Translations under genes and position numbers: made by a program
The notes under the pieces: model-generated
The model's database searches: none
What the model saw: the letters and a program-made list of their open reading frames with translations, nothing else
Told to the model about the DNA's origin: nothing
From: a bacterium
GTDB taxonomy: Bacteria; Patescibacteriota; Minisyncoccia; Phycocordibacterales; CAIZLB01
DNA: 39,781 nucleotides
Reading direction: 5' to 3'
NCBI GenBank assembly: GCA_027490575.1
Contig: JAIXXV010000023.1
Coordinates: 1 to 39,781 of the forward strand
Shown: one piece after another, positions 32,025 through 39,377 of the stretch
How the letters are laid out: the number at the start of each line of letters is the position of its first letter
How positions within the stretch are numbered: the stretch's first letter is position 1

Positions 32025-32057
32025 AAGCCAAGAGACTTACAACCTCTTGGCTTTTTT
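32025..32057 (+). terminator. Terminator after the gene at 31427
   Basis: A perfect 10-bp stem AAGCCAAGAG/CTCTTGGCTT with a 9-nt loop, followed by TTTT. Confidence 0.9.
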
Positions 32058-32141
32058 AAATTCATAAAACCCAACACAAAACCCCGAAACTATGCTAAAC
32101 TTTGAAAAAAGCCCACCCTCTATGAGTTGGCTGTTAAACTT

Positions 32142-34937
32142 ATGTCAAAATCACCGAAATCACCAAAAAAACCTGAAGTAAAACCTGAGCTTAAAACTCA
32201 TGTCAAAAAAATTACCAAAACAGATATGAACCCTGGAAACAGTATCATTGTCCGAGGGGCTCGTACTCACAACTTGAAAGATATTACTGTAGAGATGCCT
32301 AGAAACAAGCTAGTGGTCATCACTGGTCTATCTGGCTCCGGAAAGTCGTCACTTGCCTTCGATACTATTTTTGCTGAGGGGCAGAGACGATATATAGAGT
32401 CACTTTCTTCATACGCGAGACAGTTCTTACGACAAATGCAAAAGCCTGATGTTGATGAGATCGTTGGACTTTCTCCAGCTATATCCATTGACCAAAAGTC
32501 GCGTTCGAACAATCCTCGTTCAACAGTAGCAACTATCACTGAGATATATGACTACTTGCGTATACTTTTTGCGCGTGTTGGTAAGCCGCACTGCTTGGAA
32601 TGTGGTAGATTGATAAAGAAACTTTCAAAAGAAGAAATACTTCAAACAGTTTTCAATATTGTTGATGATGCTACAAAAAATACTGCACAAGACACATCTG
32701 GGTATCCTGCACAAGACACATCCGGCAATACAGCTGGTAAGACATCAAAAACTAAAACCGGCTCAAAACAAATCATGGGTGTAGACCTTGACTCAAGGAT
32801 GTTCAAGATATATGCACCTGTTGTTGTGGGTAGAAAAGGTGAATATTATCAGCTACTTTACGATATGCTCGGTAAAGGGTATGACGAAGCGCGTGTTGAT
32901 GGAAAGGTAAAAAAGTTACGTGAGCAAATCATTCTGACAAAGACAAAGAAACACGATATAGACATCATGGTGGATCAGTTTTATGTAACTGAGGTTAAGG
33001 ACAACTCGGCAAGTTTCCGTGAGCGTCTAAACGAGGCAGTCGAGAGAGCTCTTCACGAGGCTGATGGACTTATACGTATAGTGGTTGATGATGGAAATAC
33101 TGAAAACCCCTCTGCGACTACAGATCAGCTGATATCATCAAAGTTTATGTGTCCTCACGATGGATTTTCATTTCCAGAGGTGGAGCCAAGACTTTTCTCA
33201 TTCAACTCTCCTCATGGTGCATGTCCAGAGTGTAACGGTCTGGGTACAAGACACTTTTTTATAAATGATCCTTGTCCAGTATGTAAAGGCAAAAGACTTC
33301 GACCAGAAGCTCTTCATGTTTTCTTGATGGGAAATTCACAAGACAAAAAGGGGAATCCTGTTACGAAGAAAATCAATATTGTAGACCTGACGGCAATGAC
33401 CATTGCAGAATCATTAGACTTTTTCGCAGACCTTCCACTAAGTGAGGTAGATAAAGAAATCTCAAAGGTTGTTATCAAAGAAATAGTTTCTCGTTTAGAG
33501 TTTATGAACAATGTAGGTATCGAATATCTATCGCTTGATCGAAAAGCCAATACGCTTTCAGGAGGTGAGGCGCAACGTATACGACTTGCATCACAGCTAG
33601 GTTCTGGACTCGTGGGAGCTCTTTATGTACTTGATGAGCCGACCATCGGACTTCACCAAAGAGATAACGATAGACTTATCGAAACATTGACACAACTTAG
33701 AGATCTTGGAAATACGCTCGTGGTTGTAGAGCACGATGAAGATACTATATATGCCTCTGATTATATTATCGATATTGGGCCAGGCGCTGGTATACATGGT
33801 GGTCATGTGGTTGCATCTGGATGGCTTGATGAACTATTGACTGCAAAGACAAATACAACTGGTTCAGTAACACTAGACTATCTACGTGGTGAAAGGGTTA
33901 TAGAAATACCGGAAAATAGACGTGATGCTGACAAAGGTTGGATCAAAGTAGTCGGAGGAAAAGTAAACAATATAGAAAATATGAATGTTGACGTGCCACT
34001 TGGACGTTTAACTACTGTTACTGGTGTATCGGGTTCTGGTAAAAGCTCATTTGTCTATGAAATACTTCACAAAAACTTGCTAGCGAGACTTGATAGAGAC
34101 CATCGTTCTGCAAACATATATAACTGTGCTAGCTTTTCAGGTACAGAATATCTCGGCCGTACAATACTCATTGACCAAAGCCCTATAGGTCGTACTCCTA
34201 GATCAAACCCTGCTACATATACAGGTGCATGGACTCATATACGAGATATGTTTGCTGAGAGTATAGATGCTAGGGCGCGTGGCTGGAAGGCGAGTCGTTT
34301 TTCGTTCAATGTGAAAGGTGGGCGATGTGAGAATTGCCAAGGAAATGGGATGATTGAGGTGGAAATGCACTTCTTGCCAACCGTGTATGTGACTTGTGAT
34401 GTATGTGATGGAAAGAGATTTATGAAAGAGACACTGGAGGTTAGATACAAAAAGAAAAACATTTACGAAATACTAAAAATGACTGTAGAGGAAGGTGTGA
34501 AGTTTTTCGAAGACGTGCCATCTATATATGACAGACTAAAAACTCTCGAAGATGTGGGTCTTGGATATCTTGAGCTTGGTCAATCTGCAACTACGCTTTC
34601 TGGTGGAGAAGCACAGAGAGTCAAAGTCGCTTCTGAGCTTTACCGTCCTCATGTTCAAAAGACTATTTACTTACTCGACGAGCCAACTATCGGACTTCAC
34701 TATGAAGATGTACGAAAGCTCATAGAGATACTTCAAAAGCTTGTTCAGAAAGGAAACACTGTGGTGGTGATTGAGCACAGTATGGATATCATCAAGTCCT
34801 CTGACTATATCATTGATATCGGACCTCTTGGGGGTGTTGGAGGTGGAAAGGTGGTAGCAAAAGGTACTCCTGAAGAAGTTGCAAATAATCCGCATAGTTA
34901 TACTGGGGAGTATTTGAGAAGAGTCCTGAACAGGTAG
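32142..34937 (+). CDS. uvrA: Excinuclease ABC subunit A
   Basis: UvrA dimers find DNA damage and load UvrB. The 931-aa protein has two ABC modules: Walker A GLSGSGKS (near residue 60) with signature [17 protein letters not shown] and [13 protein letters not shown], and the second GVSGSGKS with [17 protein letters not shown] and [13 protein letters not shown]. The zinc modules are visible as [13 protein letters not shown]...CPVCKGKRL and CENCQGNG...[10 protein letters not shown] Thr/Ser/Gly insertion of about 30 residues (about 180-212), partly a 24-bp tandem duplication, interrupts the first module. Start ATG 32142 is preferred to an in-frame TTG at 32127. The stop TAG lies inside a 7-bp repeat array. 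The gene is 1 kb upstream of uvrC. Confidence 0.97.
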   Translation: MSKSPKSPKKPEVKPELKTHVKKITKTDMNPGNSIIVRGARTHNLKDITVEMPRNKLVVITGLSGSGKSSLAFDTIFAEGQRRYIESLSSYARQFLRQMQKPDVDEIVGLSPAISIDQKSRSNNPRSTVATITEIYDYLRILFARVGKPHCLECGRLIKKLSKEEILQTVFNIVDDATKNTAQDTSGYPAQDTSGNTAGKTSKTKTGSKQIMGVDLDSRMFKIYAPVVVGRKGEYYQLLYDMLGKGYDEARVDGKVKKLREQIILTKTKKHDIDIMVDQFYVTEVKDNSASFRERLNEAVERALHEADGLIRIVVDDGNTENPSATTDQLISSKFMCPHDGFSFPEVEPRLFSFNSPHGACPECNGLGTRHFFINDPCPVCKGKRLRPEALHVFLMGNSQDKKGNPVTKKINIVDLTAMTIAESLDFFADLPLSEVDKEISKVVIKEIVSRLEFMNNVGIEYLSLDRKANTLSGGEAQRIRLASQLGSGLVGALYVLDEPTIGLHQRDNDRLIETLTQLRDLGNTLVVVEHDEDTIYASDYIIDIGPGAGIHGGHVVASGWLDELLTAKTNTTGSVTLDYLRGERVIEIPENRRDADKGWIKVVGGKVNNIENMNVDVPLGRLTTVTGVSGSGKSSFVYEILHKNLLARLDRDHRSANIYNCASFSGTEYLGRTILIDQSPIGRTPRSNPATYTGAWTHIRDMFAESIDARARGWKASRFSFNVKGGRCENCQGNGMIEVEMHFLPTVYVTCDVCDGKRFMKETLEVRYKKKNIYEILKMTVEEGVKFFEDVPSIYDRLKTLEDVGLGYLELGQSATTLSGGEAQRVKVASELYRPHVQKTIYLLDEPTIGLHYEDVRKLIEILQKLVQKGNTVVVIEHSMDIIKSSDYIIDIGPLGGVGGGKVVAKGTPEEVANNPHSYTGEYLRRVLNR
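32683..32730 (+). repeat. 24-bp in-frame tandem duplication within uvrA
   Basis: Two adjacent 24-bp units (32683-32706 and 32707-32730) both begin CTGCACAAGACACATC and agree at about 20 of 24 positions. They encode two copies of an AQDTSG-containing octapeptide in the low-complexity insertion. Confidence 0.8.
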
Positions 34938-34984
34938 CAGGTGGCAGATATCAGTTAGCAGATAATAGCTAACAGGTTTCAAGT
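34929..34984 (+). repeat. Degenerate 7-bp tandem repeat array at the end of uvrA
   Basis: Eight heptamers: AACAGGT, AGCAGGT, GGCAGAT, ATCAGTT, AGCAGAT, AATAGCT, AACAGGT, TTCAAGT. The first unit encodes the last residues (N-R) and begins the TAG stop. It is the same repeat as after serS and tgt. Confidence 0.85.
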
Positions 34985-35104
34985 ATTGGTTTGACACTCA
35001 CATTTTTTGGTGTAATCTTGATTTGCTGCTTGTTTGCAGCTGATTCAATCCGGCTCCGCTGGTAAATCATTTGTTCAAAATCAAACTAGAAGGGAATTAA
35101 AAAA

Positions 35105-35494
35105 GTGGAAAATCCAATTGAAGGTTCGGAGTTAGCGAAATTCGGATTTCTAAGAGTGGATGGTCTGGCTGGCCAGTTGAAATCCAGTGGGCAATGCCAT
35201 GCGAGAAGAGAGCGCGTTAGAGCGAGCGAAGACCTGTACGGCACTTATGGAACCAGTAGGCTTTATCCAGGAGTGATTGTTGTTATTACCAAGAAAGGTA
35301 GGGTATGGATTGGGTGTGAACAGGACAATCAAAATCTCAATGGCACGATCCTCGGGCTTTGCACCAATAAAGTGGACAATGGATATTCCACTGTGAAGGT
35401 TGTATTCAATGGTTCCAGGCCCGGCTTTAATATTCTCGATATCATGCGTAGATTAAGAGAATGTAGTGAATTGGACCCTTCTGTTACTGCCTAG
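35105..35494 (+). CDS. Hypothetical protein between uvrA and uvrC
   Basis: A 129-aa protein with a GTG start; AGAAGGGA lies upstream with about 9 nt between. Beta-strand-rich middle: LYPGVIVVITKKGRVWIG, then TILGLCTNKVDNGYSTVKVVF, resembling a small beta-barrel, followed by a helical C-terminus NILDIMRRLRECSEL. It has no recognised family, signal or membrane segment. It has its own terminator. The position inside the uvrA-uvrC stretch could hint at DNA or RNA metabolism, but other hypothetical genes of this type lie beside unrelated genes, so that is weak. Confidence 0.65.
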   Translation: MENPIEGSELAKFGFLRVDGLAGQLKSSGQCHARRERVRASEDLYGTYGTSRLYPGVIVVITKKGRVWIGCEQDNQNLNGTILGLCTNKVDNGYSTVKVVFNGSRPGFNILDIMRRLRECSELDPSVTA

Positions 35495-35516
35495 TGCAGA
35501 TTCAAAAAGTTATTTC

Positions 35517-35549
35517 AAAGCCAAAGCGGCACGTTCGCTTTGGCTTTTT
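35517..35549 (+). terminator. Terminator after the gene at 35105
   Basis: A perfect stem AAAGCCAAAGCG/CGCTTTGGCTTT around GCACGTT, ending in TTTTT. Confidence 0.9.
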
Positions 35550-35570
35550 ACTATTGTGAAGGTGAGGTGC

Positions 35571-35585
35571 TATAATATACCCATG
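35571..35585 (+). promoter_or_regulatory. -10 box and leaderless-type start of the gene at 35583
   Basis: TATAAT (35571-35576) is 6 nt before the ATG (35583), leaving no leader. Confidence 0.55.
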
Positions 35586-35801
35586 TCACCTTTCGCTCTA
35601 TTTATCACAATCAATGTTTTCCTAATATTCGCAGGAGTTGTCTCAGCAATCATTTTGTCTATAAAATCCATAGGTATGAGTCCAAGTGCAGAGAGATCAC
35701 GAACAAGAGCCGCTGCTTTTTGGTCAGTCTTTTGGCCAGTATTTATACTTCTTGCTGTTTCCGGCGCTAGAGCTTTGATAGATGCTTCTGGTCTCATATA
35801 G
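35583..35801 (+). CDS. Small two-helix membrane protein
   Basis: A 72-aa protein with two clear hydrophobic segments, LFITINVFLIFAGVVSAIIL (about 5-24) and AAAFWSVFWPVFILLAVSGA (about 44-63), separated by a polar loop with basic residues (SPSAERSRTR). No family is recognised. The ATG at 35583 is chosen because of the perfectly placed -10 box; a longer upstream reading frame would overlap the previous gene's terminator. It has a leaderless-type start like ddl and the toxin gene. Three copies of a seven-base word (AACAGAT, AGCAGAT, AGCGGAT at 35811-35840) follow the stop. Confidence 0.6.
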   Translation: MSPFALFITINVFLIFAGVVSAIILSIKSIGMSPSAERSRTRAAAFWSVFWPVFILLAVSGARALIDASGLI

Positions 35802-35895
35802 TTTTGCACCAACAGATTGCTAGCAGATATTCTAGCGGATATTGTATAAATTTTTCATGATGATAGTATCTAGAAACTGAACTTCAATTGACATC

Positions 35896-37368
35896 ATGAA
35901 TTTGCAAGATTTTCAAAAACTAAATCTACCTGACACACCTGGTGTATATTTTTTCAGAGATAAAACTGGAAGTGTTTTATATATTGGCAAAGCGACATCA
36001 CTTAGGGATAGAGTTAGAAGCTATTTTTCCGATGATTTGATAAAGACGCGAGGGGTTTTACTAGTGGATATGTTGACTCAGGCGGCAAGCATTACATATG
36101 AGCAGACTGACTCAGTACTAGAAGCTTTCATACTTGAGACTGAGCTCATTAAGAAAAACCAACCTAGATACAATACAAAAGAGAAGGACAACAAGAGCTT
36201 CAACTATGTTGTCTTTACAAAAGAGGACTTCCCAAGAGTGCTTGTTGTTAGGGGTAGAAACCTGAAACTGGCTGGCAAGACTTCAAAAGAACAGATTGAG
36301 ACTCTGGGCTACGAATACACTGATGTTTTTGGACCATATCCGTATGGAGCAGAACTTAAAGAAGCTATGAAAATTATTCGAAGGATTTTTCCTTTTAGGG
36401 ATAAATGTGCTCCGTATACTGGGCCGAAGATAGACAGCAAAAAGATAGAGCTCGATGATTCAGGTGCAAAGATAACATCTAGTGGTGGTCATTATGCAAA
36501 AGCATGTTTCAATCGGACTATAGGACTTTGCCCGGGTGTTTGTACTGGAGAATTTTCAAAAGATGAATATGCTAAGCGTATGAAAGACTTGCGAATGTTT
36601 TTCAAAGGCAAAAAAATGGCTGTAATGAGCGACCTGGAAAAACAGATGAAGATTCATGCAAAAAAACATGAATTCGAAAAGGCGAATGATGTTAAAAAAA
36701 CACTTTATGCACTTTCACATATAAAAGATATTTCAATGATAAAAAATGCTGGGATTGATTCTTTCGGTGGCAGTAGAGGGGGTGGTGGTTCTGCTAGTGA
36801 CGGAGTGTCCGACACCATGACCCAAGAGAACAAGTCTACAAGGGTTGAGGCATATGACATTGCCCACATGTCTGGAAAAAATGCAGTAGGTGTAATGGTG
36901 GTGATGGTAGATGGAGAATTTGAGAAAAAAGAATATAAGATCTTCAATATAGATGATAGTTTGGCGGGAGACGATCTTGGTTCACTCGAACATGTCCTTC
37001 GACGTCGCTTGGCTCATCAAGAATGGGAAACGCCAGATGCAATAGTCATAGACGGTGGTAAGACTCACTTAAAAAGAGCAAGTGAGGTTATAGATGCACT
37101 AAGAAAGAATGCAAAAGCGGGCTCACCTTATCATTATCTAAAAAATACACACATAGAAATGGTTTCTGTGGTTAAAGATGATAAACACAAGGCGAGGGAG
37201 ATACTTAGAAGAAAGGCTGGCGTGAAAAGCGTGGGCTCAAAGGCTGTGCAACAAGCAGGCGAAACTTTCACCTATGTAACCGACAAGGAAGTGGTTGCTA
37301 TAAACGCAGAATGTCATAGATTTGCTATAAAAGGGCACAAAAGGTCTAGAAGTAAGAGTTTTTTGTAA
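35896..37368 (+). CDS. uvrC: Excinuclease ABC subunit C, lacking the C-terminal HhH domain
   Basis: UvrC makes both incisions around UvrB-marked damage. In 490 aa: the GIY-YIG nuclease domain (GVYFFRDKTGSVLYIGKATSL, 15-35; RVRSYF) for the 3' cut, a cysteine-bearing middle region (about 190-215), a UVR helical hairpin (about 240-275) and the RNase-H-like domain for the 5' cut. The latter shows RVEAYDIAHMSGKNAVG, AIVIDGGKTHLKRA and NAECHRFAIKGHKR. The protein stops at RSRSKSFL, where typical UvrC (about 600 aa) continues into a tandem helix-hairpin-helix DNA-binding domain. A Gly/Ser insertion (GGSRGGGGSASDG, about 290-303) precedes the RNase H domain. No Shine-Dalgarno is visible. The family is certain. 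Confidence 0.96.
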   Translation: MNLQDFQKLNLPDTPGVYFFRDKTGSVLYIGKATSLRDRVRSYFSDDLIKTRGVLLVDMLTQAASITYEQTDSVLEAFILETELIKKNQPRYNTKEKDNKSFNYVVFTKEDFPRVLVVRGRNLKLAGKTSKEQIETLGYEYTDVFGPYPYGAELKEAMKIIRRIFPFRDKCAPYTGPKIDSKKIELDDSGAKITSSGGHYAKACFNRTIGLCPGVCTGEFSKDEYAKRMKDLRMFFKGKKMAVMSDLEKQMKIHAKKHEFEKANDVKKTLYALSHIKDISMIKNAGIDSFGGSRGGGGSASDGVSDTMTQENKSTRVEAYDIAHMSGKNAVGVMVVMVDGEFEKKEYKIFNIDDSLAGDDLGSLEHVLRRRLAHQEWETPDAIVIDGGKTHLKRASEVIDALRKNAKAGSPYHYLKNTHIEMVSVVKDDKHKAREILRRKAGVKSVGSKAVQQAGETFTYVTDKEVVAINAECHRFAIKGHKRSRSKSFL

Positions 37369-37433
37369 GCTTTTGGAGATTTTGTTTAACCAGGCCAGCT
37401 GGACCTTAAACTGCCCAGCGACTTACAAACTGA

Positions 37434-37461
37434 TTGACAAAAGGATGTGCCGTGTTATTAT
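37434..37461 (+). promoter_or_regulatory. Near-consensus promoter of the structured transcript
   Basis: A perfect TTGACA (37434-37439) and TATTAT (37456-37461) are 16 bp apart. Transcription should start near 37468. Confidence 0.7.
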
Positions 37462-37467
37462 ATAAAT

Positions 37468-37797
37468 GTTCCTTGTCAGCAAGAAAACGTGTTTGCCGAA
37501 AATGAGTCTGGCTGACTCGCAAGTAGGTGTCTGTCGTGTGTGTTTATCTGACAGATCAGCTTTCTCAAGTGCCATGAGGTACTGTGGGGTGTGTGTGCTG
37601 TGTCGCATGTTTCTCTTGTCTGGCAAGGAGCCCCTTCATCGTGAAGGTTCAGTTCTTTAGAACTCATTTGTACCGGACCATTCGAAATGCATTCGAATCT
37701 GTCCACCTGGTCGATGCATCGACCACCTGTCATCATGACAACAAATCCGAGCTCTTAGTTTTCCATGAACGTCACACTTGTGTGGCGTTTTCTTTTT
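37468..37797 (+). ncRNA. Candidate structured non-coding RNA (unknown family)
   Basis: A promoter and a terminator define a transcript of about 325 nt, GC-richer than its flanks. The 3' half is a chain of hairpins: CCTTCA-TCG-TGAAGG (37633-37647), AGTTC-TTTA-GAACT (about 37651-37664), GGAC and ATTCGAA with TTCGAAT and GTCC (37675-37704), and a perfect 18-bp palindrome TGGTCGATGCATCGACCA (37708-37725). The terminator stem AACGTCACAC with its wobble complement (37768-37789) completes it. CTGTC/GACAG pairs in the 5' half. A 64-codon Cys-rich frame (37466-37660; CRVC...YCGVCVLC) overlaps the 5' part but would start at the transcript's first base with no Shine-Dalgarno; it remains an alternative. 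No known RNA family was recognised. Confidence 0.55.
37768..37797 (+). terminator. Terminator of the structured transcript
   Basis: AACGTCACAC (37768-37777) pairs with GTGTGGCGTT (37780-37789), one G-U, with a TT loop and a TTTCTTTTT tail. Confidence 0.85.
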
Positions 37798-37892
37798 GCA
37801 TAATTTTTCGAGCATACCTTCAGTGTCGCCAAATATTTCAATCATTTACATAAACTGGGTATTTCTACATACCATAAGTGAGATGGATGGTT

Positions 37893-37907
37893 TATAATCA
37901 ATACATG
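37893..37907 (+). promoter_or_regulatory. -10 box and leaderless-type start of ddl
   Basis: TATAAT (37893-37898) is 6 nt before the ATG (37905). An in-frame ATG at 37878 would start upstream of the promoter and is therefore rejected. Confidence 0.6.
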
Positions 37908-39131
37908 TCGCACATCCGTGTAGGAGTTATAAGAGGTGGACCGTCTCAAGAATATGAGGTCTCTTTAAAAACAGGTCAGCATATACTAAATATGTTGAAG
38001 ACTGAGCCACTTTCTTTGACGTATACAGGAGTGGATATTCTCATAGATAAAGCTGGTATTTGGCACATAGATGGTTTTCAAGTGACGCCTGAGATTGCCA
38101 TGCGCAGGGTTGATGTTGTTTTCAGTACACTCAAAGGCGAGTTTGGTGAAGATGGTAAGATACAAAATATACTAGAGCTTTTTTCAAAGCCTTATGTTGG
38201 CTCAAGAGCTTATGCTTCTGCATTATCACTGAACAAAGGTCTGTCAAAAGAGCATTTTAAAAAACATGGTATAAAGACTCCTTACCACAAAGAGCTGAAC
38301 CTACCTGATGGTGAGGATTTGTCACCGACTGCTGAGGGATTGTTTAAAACATTTCCAATGCCTGTAGTCGTAAAACCCAGAGGGCAAGGTTCATCGCTTG
38401 GAGTGTCTTTTGCATCTACTTTTCCCGAGCTCATAGAGGCTCTTGAGCATGCCAGAGGTTTTTCAAACGAGGTCATTGTTGAAGAATACATAAGCGGTAA
38501 AGAGATCATCTCTGGTTTCATAGAGGATTTTCGTGGACAGGATCTTTACCACATGTTTCCAGTAGAGGTTCATCCTCACAAAAACATGGTAAAGCTCAGT
38601 GATATGGTTGCAGATGAAGAGTCTGTTAATGTTACTGTGGACGACCTCTCACCCGAGGAGAAAGCTATAGCAGAGGAGTTGGTTGAAAATGAGGTTATTG
38701 CCAAAGCCGTGTCTGAGGCTGAAAAGTTGGCGGGTGAGAACGGTGAGTTTTTTGCAGGTGGCCATATAGCGTCAACACAAGATCACGTCGCATCACCTTA
38801 TGCCAAGCATCCTGCACATGAAAAGATGTTTGATTGGGGTAAGAAATACTCAGGTGCATATGACCACAAGTCACCATCGCATTTGACCCATGAAGAAAAA
38901 GAAACCATAAAAGAGGTCATGGAAAAGATCCATAGGGAGTTTAACTTAGATCATTTTGCAACAGCTGACTTTATAGTGAGTCCCAAGAGGGGTGTGTATA
39001 TCCTAGAGGTCAATACGTCACCTCAAATGCACCAAGAATCACCAATATATAAGTCACTAGAGGCTGGGGGAGTAAAAGACCACCAGTTTATAGAGCACCT
39101 CATAAGACTTGCCCTAAAGAGAGGAAAATAG
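37905..39131 (+). CDS. ddl: D-alanine--D-alanine ligase-like ATP-grasp protein
   Basis: Ddl joins two D-Ala for peptidoglycan. The 408-aa protein has the N-terminal GVIRGGPSQEYEVSLKTG (E18 matching the family's first-site Glu), FSTLKGEFGEDGKIQNILE, the ATP-grasp lysine in PVVVKPRGQGSSLGV, VIVEEYISGKEI and the metal-binding LEVNTSP. Two features are odd. A charged insertion of roughly 75 residues (about 235-310) lies before the catalytic loop. Where known Ddl and VanA ligases have Arg two residues before the conserved Asp (GRID in E. coli DdlB), this protein has A-T353-A-D355. Acceptor specificity may thus differ. The start ATG is fixed by the -10 box 6 nt upstream. It stands alone between the structured RNA and tRNA-Ala. 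Confidence 0.88.
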   Translation: MSHIRVGVIRGGPSQEYEVSLKTGQHILNMLKTEPLSLTYTGVDILIDKAGIWHIDGFQVTPEIAMRRVDVVFSTLKGEFGEDGKIQNILELFSKPYVGSRAYASALSLNKGLSKEHFKKHGIKTPYHKELNLPDGEDLSPTAEGLFKTFPMPVVVKPRGQGSSLGVSFASTFPELIEALEHARGFSNEVIVEEYISGKEIISGFIEDFRGQDLYHMFPVEVHPHKNMVKLSDMVADEESVNVTVDDLSPEEKAIAEELVENEVIAKAVSEAEKLAGENGEFFAGGHIASTQDHVASPYAKHPAHEKMFDWGKKYSGAYDHKSPSHLTHEEKETIKEVMEKIHREFNLDHFATADFIVSPKRGVYILEVNTSPQMHQESPIYKSLEAGGVKDHQFIEHLIRLALKRGK

Positions 39132-39179
39132 TAATATATCAATCATTGTTTGGAGGATGATTAGAAACAACAAACATAC

Positions 39180-39252
39180 GGGCCCTTAGCTCATTTGGTA
39201 GAGCGCCTCATTTGCACTGAGGAGGTGGCAGGTTCGATTCCTGTAGGGTCCA
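39180..39252 (+). tRNA. tRNA-Ala (anticodon TGC)
   Basis: A 73-nt tRNA. The acceptor GGGCCCT pairs with AGGGTCC with one G-U. The anticodon stem is CCTCA/TGAGG with loop TTTGCAC, giving TGC at 39213-39215. The T-arm is GCAGG-TTCGATT-CCTGT. The discriminator is A, and the following CC is not a full encoded CCA. The G3-U70 pair typical of tRNA-Ala is present. Confidence 0.96.
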
Positions 39253-39265
39253 CCCGAGTAGACAC

Positions 39266-39289
39266 AGACGCTGAAAAGGCGTCTTTTTG
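39266..39289 (+). terminator. Terminator after tRNA-Ala
   Basis: AGACGC/GCGTCT stem around TGAAAAG, followed by TTTT. Confidence 0.85.
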
Positions 39290-39377
39290 TGTTATGCGCA
39301 CTACCCACCAAAACATATGCTACAATTTACACATTAAGCAAAACATAAAAAGCAATCATTTTATAATCCTAAAAAAC

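Noticed and set aside
23885-37368. uvrB, uvrA and uvrC as one repair operon
   Set aside because: They are spread over 13 kb with independent units on both strands between them; proximity only.
37466-37660. 64-aa Cys-rich protein as the main product of the 37468 transcript
   Set aside because: It begins at the predicted transcription start, has no Shine-Dalgarno and irregular Cys spacing; the hairpin chain is the stronger signal. Kept only as an alternative.
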